Source: Hyparrhenia diplandra
Taxonomy: Eukaryota; Streptophyta; Magnoliopsida; Poales; Poaceae
Assembly: GCA_015847255.1 (NCBI GenBank)
Contig: JADLZK010012350.1
Coordinates: forward strand, 1-64,000
Reading direction: 5' to 3'
DNA length: 64,000 nucleotides
Below the pieces are notes generated by a model. That model had not been told where the DNA came from, made no database searches, and worked only from the letters and a program-made list of their open reading frames with translations. Made by a program: the position numbers and the translations under genes. Of the stretch, positions 22,121-33,255 are shown one piece after another (the first letter of the stretch is position 1; each line of letters begins with the position of its first letter).

Positions 22121-22779
22121 TGTAACACCCTAGGTGTTAAGAATCTTGAAAGCATGATCATTTGCATAACATTATCATCATTTCATGCATAATCATGTGC
22201 TAGTGACATTCACTTTGAAGTTACTCTCATTTCATATTTGCTTGACCTAGCTACTATAGGATCTTAGCTATAATGATGTTTTGGACCTAGATTGTGTTTA
22301 GATATATTTTGACATAATTTAGGACCATGTTTGAGCTTGAGTTTCAGTTTAGAAATTTTATTTTAATTCTGCCCTAGAGGTCAAACCTCTTTGAGTCATT
22401 TTGAAACTCCTTTCAAAAGTGCATGACAGAGAGGTTTCTAGCAAAAAGTTTCTATAGATGAAAGGAAGTACTTTTTATGTAGAACAAATGATCTTTTATG
22501 AGTTTCTTGTGAAAAGGTTTGGAAATGATTCAAATAGTGCCCAACAGTTTGGGTCAAATTTGAGTTGAATTCAAACCCTGTTTTTGAATGGTTTGAGTTG
22601 ACCTTGCTGTTTTAATTTTTATCTCCAAATCTAGGCCGAATTAGAAAAAGTTCATATTGAGTGTTTTGTAGCTTATGAAATTCTCTACAAAGTTGATGTT
22701 TTGACTTTTTCCAAATTTTGCACGAATCTCGATGTACAGGCCAAAAACCATCGCTGTGTCAGAAAACGAGAGTTAGGGG
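22121..22779 (+). repeat. Element C 5' LTR, first part (U3)
   Basis: It begins TGTAACACCC directly after the purine-rich GCGGGATAGGG. AT-rich U3 without genes. Phrases such as TGTGTCAGAAAACGAGAGTTA near 22756-22775 resemble the U3 of large Tekay-type LTRs. It ends at the TSD agggg (22775-22779) of element D and continues at 28383. Confidence 0.55.
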
Positions 22780-24043
22780 TGTTGGTATTTTTAGCGTAGC
22801 GAGATAAATCCGCAAGCACACGGAAAGTACCGTTGTAGCTTTCACCCGGAGTATTCCTAGGTATCGATTTCCACGGGGAACGAGAAGTGAACTAGAAAGG
22901 GTCTAGGTCGTCCAAGGTAAGGTGGAGATAATATTTTTGGTAGGAAGAAAGGGGCTCACCTAATATTACTAAATACTAAGGTTCGGGCTTACAAGATTCT
23001 ACTCACTTCGAGCAACGACCCTTCCGATTTCTCGAAAAGACGGGAAGACGGTAATCGGGAAAGCCGCCAAAAGCTCTACGAAAACACCAACACGCACGTG
23101 GTGGACTACAAAGGCCCCGGTCGAGAGCTGTCACCCCGGGGCTACCACAACTATTCCGTAAGTGTTGGGCGCAATCTCGTGTAAACTCTAGCCTAGACAC
23201 CACGCCTACGCTAGCGATTACGAAACTAGTTTTCGCGTGAAACTAGAACCTTCGGTCGAACGGAGATCCGGCAAGTAAAATAAAGTAAGGACTGAATTTA
23301 GTCAAGTAATAATACTAGAATTACCACAAGATAACCTGAGTTGGCTCCGTAGAGGTACAAAAGGTGAGGCGGAACCGACAATCCCGGCTCCTCCTCTTCT
23401 CTTCTCCTCTCACTCTCTTCCTCTTTTTCTAAGTATACAACTAGGTGAAGAACACCTAGAGGGACACCACTACAATGTGTAAAGAATGTGCAAGTGAAGC
23501 TCAAGTGTGTTGTGTGTTACAAGTGAGGAATGCTTCTCTTTATATAGTGGAGAGGAGGAGGGAATGGAGGGCTCTCCTTGCTTCGAGGTGTTCTTGGCGG
23601 GAACGAAAGTTTGCACCGCATGCAACCGCCCGCTGAAGATCGCTCCAAACCGCCCAGAGAAAGGGCGGGAACTTTGGTCGAATAACGCGCCGGCCGCCGC
23701 AGTGGGCGGCCGCCCCTGGCCGGGCCTCCCGCCCCGGCCTTCTCTCGTTCTTGCGCGTTTTGTCCTTCAAGAGTTGGGCCTATGGTGGTGCATGGGCCAA
23801 ATTGTGCGCTGGGTTTGGTCCTCTTTGATTGATCCACTCCTTGGCGTCTTTTATTCAATGCGCTTTCTAATTTATTTGACGATTTTGCATCTGTTTCCAC
23901 TTTTATACACCGCAAGACATAATTTCTACGTAATACAAGTGGAACTAGGTTAGAAGTAAAGGTATATGTAACATAAGTTTACTCCTTTCTCATGAATTGG
24001 ATATAAGTTGGCGGTATAATATACTCGATAATGACCGCCAACA
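22780..24043 (-). repeat. 3' LTR of element D
   Basis: On the minus strand it runs from TGTTGGCGGTCATTATCGAG to AATACCAACA. It matches 27115-28377 nearly throughout, apart from short indels concentrated in GC-rich patches (about 23640-23750). TATA box CTATATAAAG on the minus strand at 23547-23538. Confidence 0.93.
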
Positions 24044-24056
24044 AGTTCCCCTGCTT
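24044..24056 (-). promoter_or_regulatory. Polypurine tract of element D
   Basis: On the minus strand AAGCAGGGGAACT abuts the LTR start TGTTGG. This is the expected primer for plus-strand synthesis. Confidence 0.7.
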
Positions 24057-25929
24057 AACCTTTGCTCGCCCCCGAGCAAATAGCTAAGTGTTTGGTTGTT
24101 GATCGAGTTGCTACAATGCCGATATATGTCAAAATGTACCATGCTCATAATAAAGTATTCTTCCGTTGTTTAAATAAATTGGCATTTTTTTTTTCTATCC
24201 TTGTTTACTTAAATCATATGGGGCTTATAACATTCTCCAAACTCTTGGGTTATTGCAAGATAGAACGGTTTTTCATAGAAACACTAGTCATTCATTCTTT
24301 TGATTGATCATTCATGCGGAGACTTTTCGTAATGATTCCTTAAATCATCTCGTGTGTGCAAAACCATAAGGAGAAACAAGTCATAAGCCTTGATCAAGAT
24401 GTGCAAGCGAAATTTTATTTCTTTTTTGATAAGGTATGGGCTAGCTCTTATTTCTTTTTTTTAGAGAAGTGGGCTCTACTCGCCTCTGACACTTGTCCAT
24501 TATTCTTCTCTCTTTTTTTTTAGAGGCGGTATCAAAGCACCCATTGTTTTATTTATTCGACACGCTGGGCCCATTTTTTTCTAGCTTAGCCCATAACCTA
24601 TTTTTGGCAATGTGGATGTTAATCTTGATCATAAGCGTATGACGTGTGTCTCACATAGGCTATCATGAGAATTTTGATCATTAAGGAATTTTGAAAATTA
24701 TTCTCCGAATGATGAATCTCTTAGAACAAAATCATAGTAGATTCTATTTTTACCATATCATATCCGCAATAGCTTAGAGAAGAATCATGTGTTTGCATAC
24801 CCACAAATCATTAAGTTTTAGGACAAGACAAGTTAAGCCAATAAACTTAAACATTGGGGAATACAATGTTATGAACTTGGTGCACATTGAACTATAGACA
24901 GAAAGCAACTATTCATCATTTCAACTTCAGAGAAATTAAGCATCCTTATACTACATATTGAGTGGAATCATATTTTTGTTCTTTTCATTTTTTTATTATT
25001 TTTAAAAAAAAAAAAAAAGAAATGAAAATGAAAAACTAAGAGATAAAATAAAATGATAGGGGCGGTAGGTACTTACCTCCGTGGGGTCCTCCCCAAGCTA
25101 GCCGATGGCCTATGGGTTGGGGGGTAGTACCCCATGTGGGCCAGAATGCCAATCGCGCCGTGCTCGCCGCCTCCGCTCCGCCTCCTCTCGCTTGGTGTTG
25201 CGTGTACCGCCGATGGCGTTTGATCGGAAACGAAGTTTCAGATATGCTCTTCCACCAGCTCATGGTGTGGTTTGGCGCTTTCTATTCTTCAATGGGATGT
25301 TGCATACCCCCACACTTCTTTTGTGCTATATCTGTATTTATTCAAAGACAAAAACAAGTGAAAATAGCAGGGACTCTTCTGGTGGAAAAACACCAGAGAG
25401 TCAGATATTTATTTGATTAATGAATTATTCTAGACTCTATGTTATTTTTATTTTATTTTTATTTTTATTATTATTTTTTTTGAAAAGAACAATTTTATTG
25501 ATGGTAAATCACATAAGGACGGGTTATCTCCCGGAAGTGCTTTGTTTAAAGACTAAAGCTCGCCCTTGGGAAACCTTTTAAATTTGAAACCAATGTTGGT
25601 GAAGTGGTTTCCTCCAACACCAACCTTTGAGTGTCGCCCCAGTAAACTCATGCCGAGATACCACGAAATTTGCAAAATTTATGGTAGACAAAAGCATCTA
25701 CAATAACCCTTTCAAAATTTTTATGAACAGAGAGCGAGAAGGGGTTGTAGATCATGGTGAAGATGGCCGAAAGTTATGGATCGGCTTGGGAGATTTTTCA
25801 TATGAGCATGGAATGGATGGGACATTTAGAATGTAACTTGCATGTTCATTGATGAAATCTCTTATTTGTGGGGAGCACTTTCTTTTTCATGACAGATCAA
25901 GTTATCCGCAAAATATGGATCATAAATTT
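24057..25929 (-). other. Element D 3' internal region, non-coding
   Basis: No pol gene and no other protein gene. It holds long A/T tracts (24430-24540, 24985-25025, 25438-25490) and, on the minus strand near 24505-24461, a GACAAGTGTC...GGCGAGTAGAGCCCAC segment also found three times in element A (51420-51620). GTGTGGGGGTATGC on the minus strand near 25310 is like the purine-rich words seen in 3' regions of Athila elements. The frame 25112-25420 is not supported as a gene. Confidence 0.6.
24450..24510 (-). repeat. Hairpin-like GGGCGAGTAGAGCCC-type motif in D
   Basis: On the minus strand: GACAAGTGTCAGAGGCGAGT followed by AGAGCCCACTT. The stem GGC...GCC and the word GACAAGTGTC are shared with the three copies in element A. 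A weaker second copy with TAGCCCATACC lies at 24432-24455. Confidence 0.5.
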
Positions 25930-27055
25930 TTATTGCGGAGACTGTCTCACGCTCTCCCAAAGATGATGATCGGGAATGAATTCTCGATGAGACATCGTGT
26001 GTGGGCATAGGGGAGAAGGTGTAAAAATGTCTTCTATATGAATTGGTTCACCCTCTATGTGTTGTGAGTGTTCTTGATGTCTCATATAGGAATTCGAGGT
26101 ATATGATGATTCTCGACCGGGAATTTCTAAAGCATTCCAAAAAATGATCATCAAGGAAATGGTCATCCTCGAATTCAAAGGGACATGCATAAGGATGGGA
26201 TTCATCATCCCAAGAAGTGTGATTGCATGTTCCCTTAACGGGAGGTTCCTCGACAACCGAATTATGAGAAGAATTTGAAGGAACTTCAAATTCGGTTGTA
26301 AGTGCCTCCTTTTGTTGGTCGGGCTTGACCCTATTGGATCTTCCGAAACTCGTCATATATACCAGTGTATGGGGTGTTTTCTAAGATCTTCTCTAGAATG
26401 GCTTTCCCCTCACTAATGGATTTATGCACAAACGAGCCTCTAGAAGAGAGGTCAAGTTGGAGAGCATCTTCCTTGCTAAGACCAAGATAGAAGTGGCAAA
26501 GAATGACTTGGTCTGGCAAAGAAAGGTCTGGGCCCGTATTTATAAGACTTAGTAACCTGGCCCAGGATGCTCCTAGAGTCTCCTTCTCTTTTGTTTAAAT
26601 CTGAGAATTTCTATTCAAGAGCAAGCGACTGAATCAGGGAAGAAAGCAAGACAAAATTTGTCTCGAAGTTCAACCCAGTTTCCGTGAACACCTCCTACGG
26701 TATGAGCATACCATTGTTTTGCTCTTCCCAAAAGGGAGAATGGAAACAGTTTCCATTTAATGGTCTCCTATGTCATGCCAGATAAAATGAGGCAAGAACA
26801 CAGGTGCTCGAATTCCCGAAGGTGGCTATATGGATTTTCATTATCGTGCCCAGAGAAGGGTTGGTCCCTAACCATGGCTATGAAAGCGGGGCGAATTTCA
26901 AAGCCATTTGTAAGAATCGGATGGGATGATGGTGGAGGCTCCAACAAATCGCCCTTTGGAGCCGAATGTTTATAGATAGGCGTTGAGTCCATGTGGTTGT
27001 GGTGATGGTGGTGGTAAGGTGCATAAAAATGGTGGTAAAAATAAAAAAGATACAC
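25930..27055 (-). pseudogene. gag: Element D gag, frameshifted
   Basis: Minus-strand fragments: MDSTPIYKHSAPKGDLLEPP, GFEIRPAFIAMVRDQPFSGH and NPYSHLREFEHLCSC (26990-26790), then the frame at 26519-26331 (VILCHFYLGL, SISEGKAILEKILENTPY) and two overlapping acidic frames at 26356-25930. The IAMVRDxPFSG...ENPYxHLREFEHLC signature is that of grass Athila gag, and A carries the same at 45130-45245. Gag builds the particle. The start is probably the ATG at 26997-26995 (MDSTPIY). Frameshifts near 26760 and 26525. Confidence 0.8.
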
Positions 27056-27090
27056 GGACGACTTGGTTCGATCCTAGAACAGCTACCGTT

Positions 27091-27107
27091 CCCCGGCAAC
27101 GGCGCCA
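27091..27107 (-). promoter_or_regulatory. Primer binding site of element D (tRNA-Asp)
   Basis: The + strand reads CCCCGGCAACGGCGCCA, identical to the 3' end of plant tRNA-Asp with CCA. The minus strand TGGCGCCGTTGCCGGGG is therefore a perfect 17-nt PBS, 7 nt from the end of the 5' LTR. Confidence 0.9.
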
Positions 27108-27114
27108 GAAAGCT

Positions 27115-28377
27115 TGTTGGTATTTTTTAGCGTAAGCAGATAAATCCGCAAGCACACGGAAAGTACCGTTGTAGCTTTCACCCGGAGTATTCCTAGGTAT
27201 CGATTTCCACGGGGAACGAGAAGTGAACTAGAAAGGGTCTAGGTCGTCCAAGGTAAGGTGGAGATAATATTTTTGGTAGGAAGAAAGGGGCTCACCTAAT
27301 ATTACTAAATACTAAGGTTCAGGCTTACAAGATTCTACTCACTTGAACAACGACCCTTCCGATTCTCGAAAAGACTGGGAAGACGGTAATCGGGGAAAGC
27401 CGCCAAAAGCTCTCTACGAAAACACCAACACGTACGTGGTGGACTACAAAGGCCCCTGGTCGGAGCTGTCACCCCGGGGCTACCACAACTATTCCGTAGT
27501 GTTGGGCGCAATCTCGTGTAAACTCTAGCCTAGACACCACGCCTACGCTTAGATTACTGAAACTAGTTTTCAGCGTGAAACTAGAACCTTCGGCCGAACG
27601 GAGATCCGGCAAGTAAAATAAAGTAAGGACTGAATTTAGTCAAGTAATAATACTAGAATTACCACAAGATAACCCGAGTTGGCTCCGTAGAGGTACAAAA
27701 GGTGAGGCGGAACCGACAATCCCGACTCCTCCTCTTCTCTTCTCCTCTCACTCTCTTCCTCTTTTCTAAGTATACAACTAGGTGAAGAACACCTAGAGGG
27801 ACACCACTACAATGTGTAAAGAATGTGCAAGTGAAGCTCAAGTGTGTTGTGTGTTACAAGTGAGGAATGCCTCTCTTTATATAGTGGAGAGGAGGAGGGA
27901 ATGGAGGGCTCTCCTTGCTTCGAGGTGTTCTTGGCGGGAACGAAAGTTTGCACCGCATGCAACCGCCGCTTGAAGATCGCTCCAAACCGCCAGAGAAAGG
28001 GCGGAACTTTGGCGAAATAACGCGCCGGGCCGTGAGTGGGCCCTGCCATTACACAGGCTTGGGCCTCCCGCCCCGGCCTTCTCCGGTTGCGCATTTTGTC
28101 CTTCAAGAGTTGGGCCTATGGTGGTGCATGGGCCAAATTGTGCGCGGGGTTTGGTCCTCTTTGATTGATCCACTCCTTGGCGTCTTTTATTCAATGCGCT
28201 TTCTAATTTATTTGACGACTTTACACCTGTTTCCACTTTTATACCTGCAAGACATAATTTCTACGAATACAAGTGGAACTAGGTTAGAAGTAAAGGTATA
28301 TGTAACATAAGTTTACTCCTTTCTCATGAATTGGATATAAGTTGGCGGTATAATATACTCGATAATGACCGCCAACG
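27115..28377 (-). repeat. 5' LTR of element D
   Basis: The pair of 22780-24043. Minus-strand TATA box CTATATAAAG at 27884-27875. The first dinucleotide on the minus strand is CG rather than TG (28377-28376). Confidence 0.93.
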
Positions 28378-28485
28378 AGGGGGACTGTCGGCTCGTCGCC
28401 GACCAACACCGCCAGCGTCGGCGGTGGCCGCACGGACTTTGAAACGCCGATGTACGGCCCGATGGGCCGCGGGGGTCATGCGCCG

Positions 28486-28493
28486 CATAAATA
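28486..28493 (+). promoter_or_regulatory. TATA box of element C LTR
   Basis: CATAAATA before GGGACGCCCGTGCCG, with transcription-start-like CT-rich DNA 30 bp downstream. Confidence 0.55.
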
Positions 28494-28631
28494 GGGACGC
28501 CCGTGCCGCGCCTAACCCTAGCGCTATTCCCCGCCGCCGTGTTCCGTCGCCGTCGTCGCGACAAACCGCGCAAACCGCACCCTAGCCTCACCACCATGAG
28601 CTGTTACACATTGAGCCATCGGCGAATCAAG

Positions 28632-30599
28632 GTAAAAGCGGGGGTAAGGACCTCATTTCCCGCCCCGACTGCCCGCCCGGGCGAGGCCGCCATGGCCGCC
28701 GTTGGGGCAAGCCGTCGTTTGAGCTCGTAGAACGAGTTTAGGGCCGCTTCTTCGTGTTTTAGGATCGCCTAGAGGTGCTCGAGCTCGAGCTAGGTGGTTG
28801 AGTAGATCCGACCGCCCGTTTTCGCCGGGACGCCGCCGTCGCCCGGCGTGCTGCCGTGGCGCCGCCGCCGTCGCGTTTGGTTTGTCGCCGTCGTTGCTCC
28901 GTTGAGTCCCAAACTTGCTTGCATGTCCTAGTTAGGTCTAGGAGAGTCAGGAGCGGCCTTTGGTTTGCCGTCTTTTTTCACGGAGAACGGCCGGTGCGCT
29001 GATGTCCGCGCCGCCGCTGAGCCGCCGCCGCGACGCCGTCGTTGTCGTTTGGTCGGTTTCGAAGTCGAACCAAGGGCACCATCGTGTTTGTCTCGTTGAG
29101 TAGCGTCGATTAGAGTAGCCGGTTGGTTGACGTTTTGGTCATCGCCCGGCGAAAATCCGCCGCCGATCCGCCGCTGCGCCGCCGTGCTCTGTTTTGAGCC
29201 AGCGACATGCGGGCCCCGCCCGATTTTCTTTTTTTTTATCTTTTACGTTTTTCAGTTTTGTTTGCAAAGCTTAGAAAATTCATAACTTGGTCATTTTGAG
29301 TCCTTTTTGAGTGAAACAAATTTTGTCATGCTTGTTAGATGATAGACTACAATATAAAATTATGAAACCCTATTTTCTCGAGAACTTTTATATACAGTTT
29401 TATTTATGGCCTTAAATGCATGGAAATTGAGGAAAATCATATCTTTTAATTGGTGCAAGATAAAAATATGCTTCCTGTGCAAAATGTTCTTAGTTTTGTG
29501 AGTAGAATCCAGGAAAAATATCATGCATGGTATGTTCTGTAGAAGAAATGTGATTTTCTATTTATGTGCTATTTGCCATGCGATCTTTATAAATTCATAG
29601 AAAATAAATATTAGGGTTTTGGATGTGAGTTTTGGTGTGCTTGTGTTTGATAGGTTTTGGAAGCTTTTTCATACTCAGAAATCTGTTGTTTGACACTTTT
29701 CACAGTACAAAGTATTTTCATGCCTAGTTTTATCATTAGCTTGTTATTTTTGTGTAGGACTGTATGAGTATGATCTTGCAATGAAATTTTTATGGTAGTT
29801 GTTATATTCCAGTATTATGCTCTGTGGTAATATTTTTAGGTGTTTCTGAAGTAGTTATGTATTTATCATATTTGTGGTGCATGGAAAATAGGCTAGAAAT
29901 ACATGTTTATATGAAGGTAATATGTGATGGTATTTTTTTATGTGTTCCTAGCATGAATAGGATCTGTTGGTAAGCTTAGTTTGGTAAGCTTGGTAGTTTT
30001 GTCAATTTATTATTCCTAGCTCTTATATATATTTATAGTGTGCATGTGTAGTGTTTAATAGGGCCTGTTATTTTATGTGCTTTAAATTATCTTTTGACAT
30101 GTCCAGTAGATTTACTTGGTAGATAATTACTTGGTTTACCTGCTGGTTAAGTTTGAGATAGTTTGCATGAGTAGTTTGTGAGATATGGAGGTTGTATGTG
30201 ATGTTTGAGTAGAAAACAGAGCCTCTGTTTTCCTTAATTTCGAGGCTGTTAGGTTCAGATTCAGTTCTGGGTGATGTGGAATGTTTCGTAGGAAATTGTG
30301 TTAGCTTTCCATAGAGTCCTAGTTCACTGAATTTGGAGTTGTAGAACTCCTTGTGTGACTGTTTTTAGTGGCGGCATGTCGGGCTGTCATTTTCTGTTGA
30401 TTAGTAATTAAGGGTGTTTGATTGGTGTAGGTTATTAGGGTTTCTTGTGTAGAATTAATTGTGTTTCTACAGAAGAGATATGCACTTACTAATAGCTTGC
30501 ATCATGAAGCACCCATCTCTCATACATATTTTACCTTATGCAAGTTGATATTCATGTAATTGTAATCATTTCTTTTCTCCATCATATGCATCATCACAG
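28632..30599 (+). other. Intron-like segment inside element C LTR
   Basis: Donor-like AAG|GTAAAAG at 28632, a long T-rich body (TTTTTTTTATC near 29229 and many TTTT runs), and acceptor-like CATCATCACAG|G ending at 30599. Length 1,968 bp. Plant introns are AT-rich with such ends, and the flanks are GC-rich. No transcript evidence is possible here. Confidence 0.35.
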
Positions 30600-31222
30600 G
30601 ATCGGGGGAAGGGTTCGAGGCGCTGATCGAGGAGCAGACGGGAGAGCTTCACCATTTGGGAGTGCAGTCCGGAGGAGCCATCGGAGGAGAAGAGTCGACA
30701 GACGAGCTGATTGAGTGTCCGTGAGCACGTTCGGTGACGTTCTGCGAGGCAAGCCCAGGAGCATTCCGCCCTTTCCTAAATTCTTCTAATTAATTTGACT
30801 TGAGTCTTTTATATGTTTCATGCATTAAGTTTAGGAAATTGGTTGAAACCGTTGATGCATTATAATCCTTGTTGAAAGTTGCCCCATCCTATTATAGAGG
30901 TCTAGGTTAATGCTCAATATCATGATTGCAAAGAGACGGTGATTCCGGTCACTTGAGGAAAGTGTTGTGAATAGTCACATGGGTGATTGTCAAGGCTGTT
31001 GTTGAGAACCCGATAAAATAAAACATGTGAGATTGGATGGATATTGTGGTCATTCCATCCGGTCGATTAAGGACTGTTGGACGTTTCTTAGCGCAATCAT
31101 TAGAATCAGGTTTAGAACCCAACCCTGATGACTACGCTAGGAGACGAGCCGTTGATATCATTAAGTGGAACCACCGTGTCGGTGATAACGCACTTTCAAT
31201 CAATGGTGATAGATCTTGCCAT

Positions 31223-32651
31223 AGTTGATATTTCATCCGCAAGCGCACGGATCTATCATTGTAGCATTTCACCGGAAGTATTCATGGTATCGTTATTTAT
31301 ATTTTCCCAAAGGAAAGCATGTTGTATAAGAAGTAGCATGGCATCTGGATGATGAAATGTGTGCACGCAAAGACCAACTCGTTCATAACAGGGGTAAGCA
31401 ATATGGTTTATAGATAGTGTGACACACACATTGGAATCCACCAGGTAAAGGATAAAGAAAATAGATAAAAGAATAAACGAATGTCCTATGGAGTAATCTA
31501 ATGTATTATAGTCATGGTCTTACAATGAATAGTTAGGATCATATGCTAACATGATATGAGCATGGTTATGTCTAGGATAACAGGGAGACTTCCCGGTACC
31601 ATCCGTCCCAATGAGAAGCATTTACGAACTCCTACATCACATGCGAACGTGGAGGGATTACAAGGGACGGACAGGGCTCACGACCGTGGCATGCTCTCAT
31701 ATTCGAAGGTGTCGTAATACCCGGGCACCATGCCCGCATACGAGCACTACTCTTGTCCCCGGGATCCCCACCCTACGGATGGACGGACTAAGACAAGAGC
31801 AAAACCCGAAAAGAACGACGAACCGTTATCCCATCTATAATCATGTTATGCATACGATGATCGATGAAGAACAAATATGAACACGTTAAGATTATGATAT
31901 ACAAACTATATGCTAGTTCATATACCAACACTAGAACATGAACAAGACTATACTCTAATTCATAAGTTAGACCATGATCATAGAAATAGAACTTGCACAA
32001 TGGAGAAAGATCCATGGAAGATATATATTACCAAAGCTCACTTTGCTCCAAGATTACAAGTCCTCCTCTTGTAGCTCTTCTACTCCAATGCTAGCCAAAT
32101 AAGAAGAAGAAGAAGAAGTGGAGGTGGAGAGTGTGGTGGTGCTTTGGTGTGTTGACTCCAAGTGTGGTGTGTGGAATGAGGGAGAGGGACGAGGTATTTA
32201 TACACAAGAGAGAGGTGCTAAAAAGACTAAACTACCCCCTAACCGCCTCTATGACACGTCCAGGTACGATGAACCAGGCTCTCCACCACCGCACCGACCG
32301 TTTGAGCACTAATGGCACCGCCTCGAGCTGGCTGGGCTCGGCCCGGTCCGAGCCTTGGCGTGTTGTCTTGATTGGGCCTGAAAAGTTGTACCATGAGCTT
32401 GACTCGGTCCGGTTGTGCAGATTTGGTCCATTTCCACCCCGGGCTTGATATCCTTGAGAATGTGCTTTCCAGGATGGCGTACTTTGGACGTATTTCCACC
32501 TGTATTTATTATAAATACAACAAAATACATTTTGAACACTACAAGTGGAAATATGTTAGTAATAAATGTATATGAGTATAGAAATGTATAGTTTCACTCC
32601 CTTTATGGTAGTAAGTTGACGAGAAAAATATGTCGTTAGTGACCGTCAACG
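31223..32651 (-). repeat. Solo LTR E, Athila-like
   Basis: Minus strand: starts CGTTGACGGTCACTAACGAC and ends near GAAATATCAACT, with the same sequence signposts as D's LTR (CCGTGTGCTTGCGGAT-like end, TTCACCCGG/TTCACCGG, TATA). Minus TATA box TATAAATA at 32202-32195. There is no internal element sequence on either side, so it is a solo LTR or truncated copy. Flanking 5-mers (gccat, gactc) do not match. Frames inside it are not genes. Confidence 0.7.
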
Positions 32652-33255
32652 GACTCATACTTTGTCGGGCTGTGGTTGGAAGTTGAACGTGCACGGCATT
32701 TAGTAGGCTCCGTGGGGGTCATGAGCCACAAAGCTCGTGGGAATGTTAGGGGCCGGCTTTGCTTACTTTATCGCTCCTCCTTTGGTGATGGTTGGTGTGG
32801 TTAATTGGGCACAAGAAGATGCGCACGAGGGGTCGTACTCGTTGTTTTCGCTCACTTGGGTGACCGAGAAGGAGGGGGTAGCCGGCAAGACCGAGACTTT
32901 ACATCTCGTAACATCCACGGGAGTGATTGGGTCCGCCTTTTGCAAAGTAGACCTGGTTTGTGTCGGGGTATTCGGCAGCTGGTTTGCAATCGATTCGAAT
33001 CGCCATCTCTCCTAGATAGTGAGAACCCGGGATGCTTCCACGGCAATGTAGTCTAATTATTACAATATATGTTATTTATCATATTGCAGCTGATATAATT
33101 TTGATCAAGTTACTTACGCTGTTATTTATTCTCTTGAGCAATGATTAATCTTGACTATACAGGATTTATGGTTATGTAATTAAATAAGTAACCCTTTTAA
33201 CTTGGAAAATAGATAAGTAGCATGCATAGGCGCACTAAACAACTTATTTGTAAAA
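32652..33255 (+). repeat. Element C LTR-like DNA, third part
   Basis: GC-mixed DNA (32652-33050) resembling U5 of large LTRs, then AT-rich text. 33085-33255 is an imperfect copy of 35305-35475. The small frames here (32737-33015, 32805-33056) show no domain. Confidence 0.4.
33085..33255 (+). repeat. Direct repeat, left copy (right copy 35305-35475)
   Basis: Shared text: GATCAAGTTACTTA(C/T)GCTG, TTATTTAT, GAGCAATGATTAAT, GGAT(T/C)TATGGTTAT, CTTGGAAAA and AAGTAGCATG. About 170 bp, clearly diverged. The copies flank the Helitron-like element almost exactly. Confidence 0.65.

Larger units (their letters stand above)
22780..28377 (-). mobile_element. Element D: Athila-like Ty3/gypsy derivative lacking pol
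   Basis: A complete insertion: 5' LTR 27115-28377, PBS 27091-27107, gag remnant 27055-25930, non-coding internal region, PPT 24056-24044, 3' LTR 22780-24043. It is flanked by a perfect 5-bp TSD, agggg (22775-22779 and 28378-28382). The internal part is only 3.07 kb and shows no protease, RT, RNase H or integrase motif on either strand, so it would depend on enzymes of another element. Its PBS is an exact tRNA-Asp match. Confidence 0.9.
28383..31222 (+). repeat. Element C 5' LTR, second part (TATA, R/U5-like)
   Basis: Continues C's LTR after D. GC-rich promoter region with CATAAATAGGG at 28486-28496, then TAACCCTAGC and CT/CG-rich leader. A probable intron (28632-30599) is followed by an exon-like GAGGAGCAGACG-type stretch (30600-30725) with a 41-codon open frame, and then AT-rich U5-like text. 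The same order (TATA, leader, AT-rich intron-like body, GGATCGGG-type short frame) is known to me from large Tekay-type LTRs of grasses. No host gene motif was found. Confidence 0.5.
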
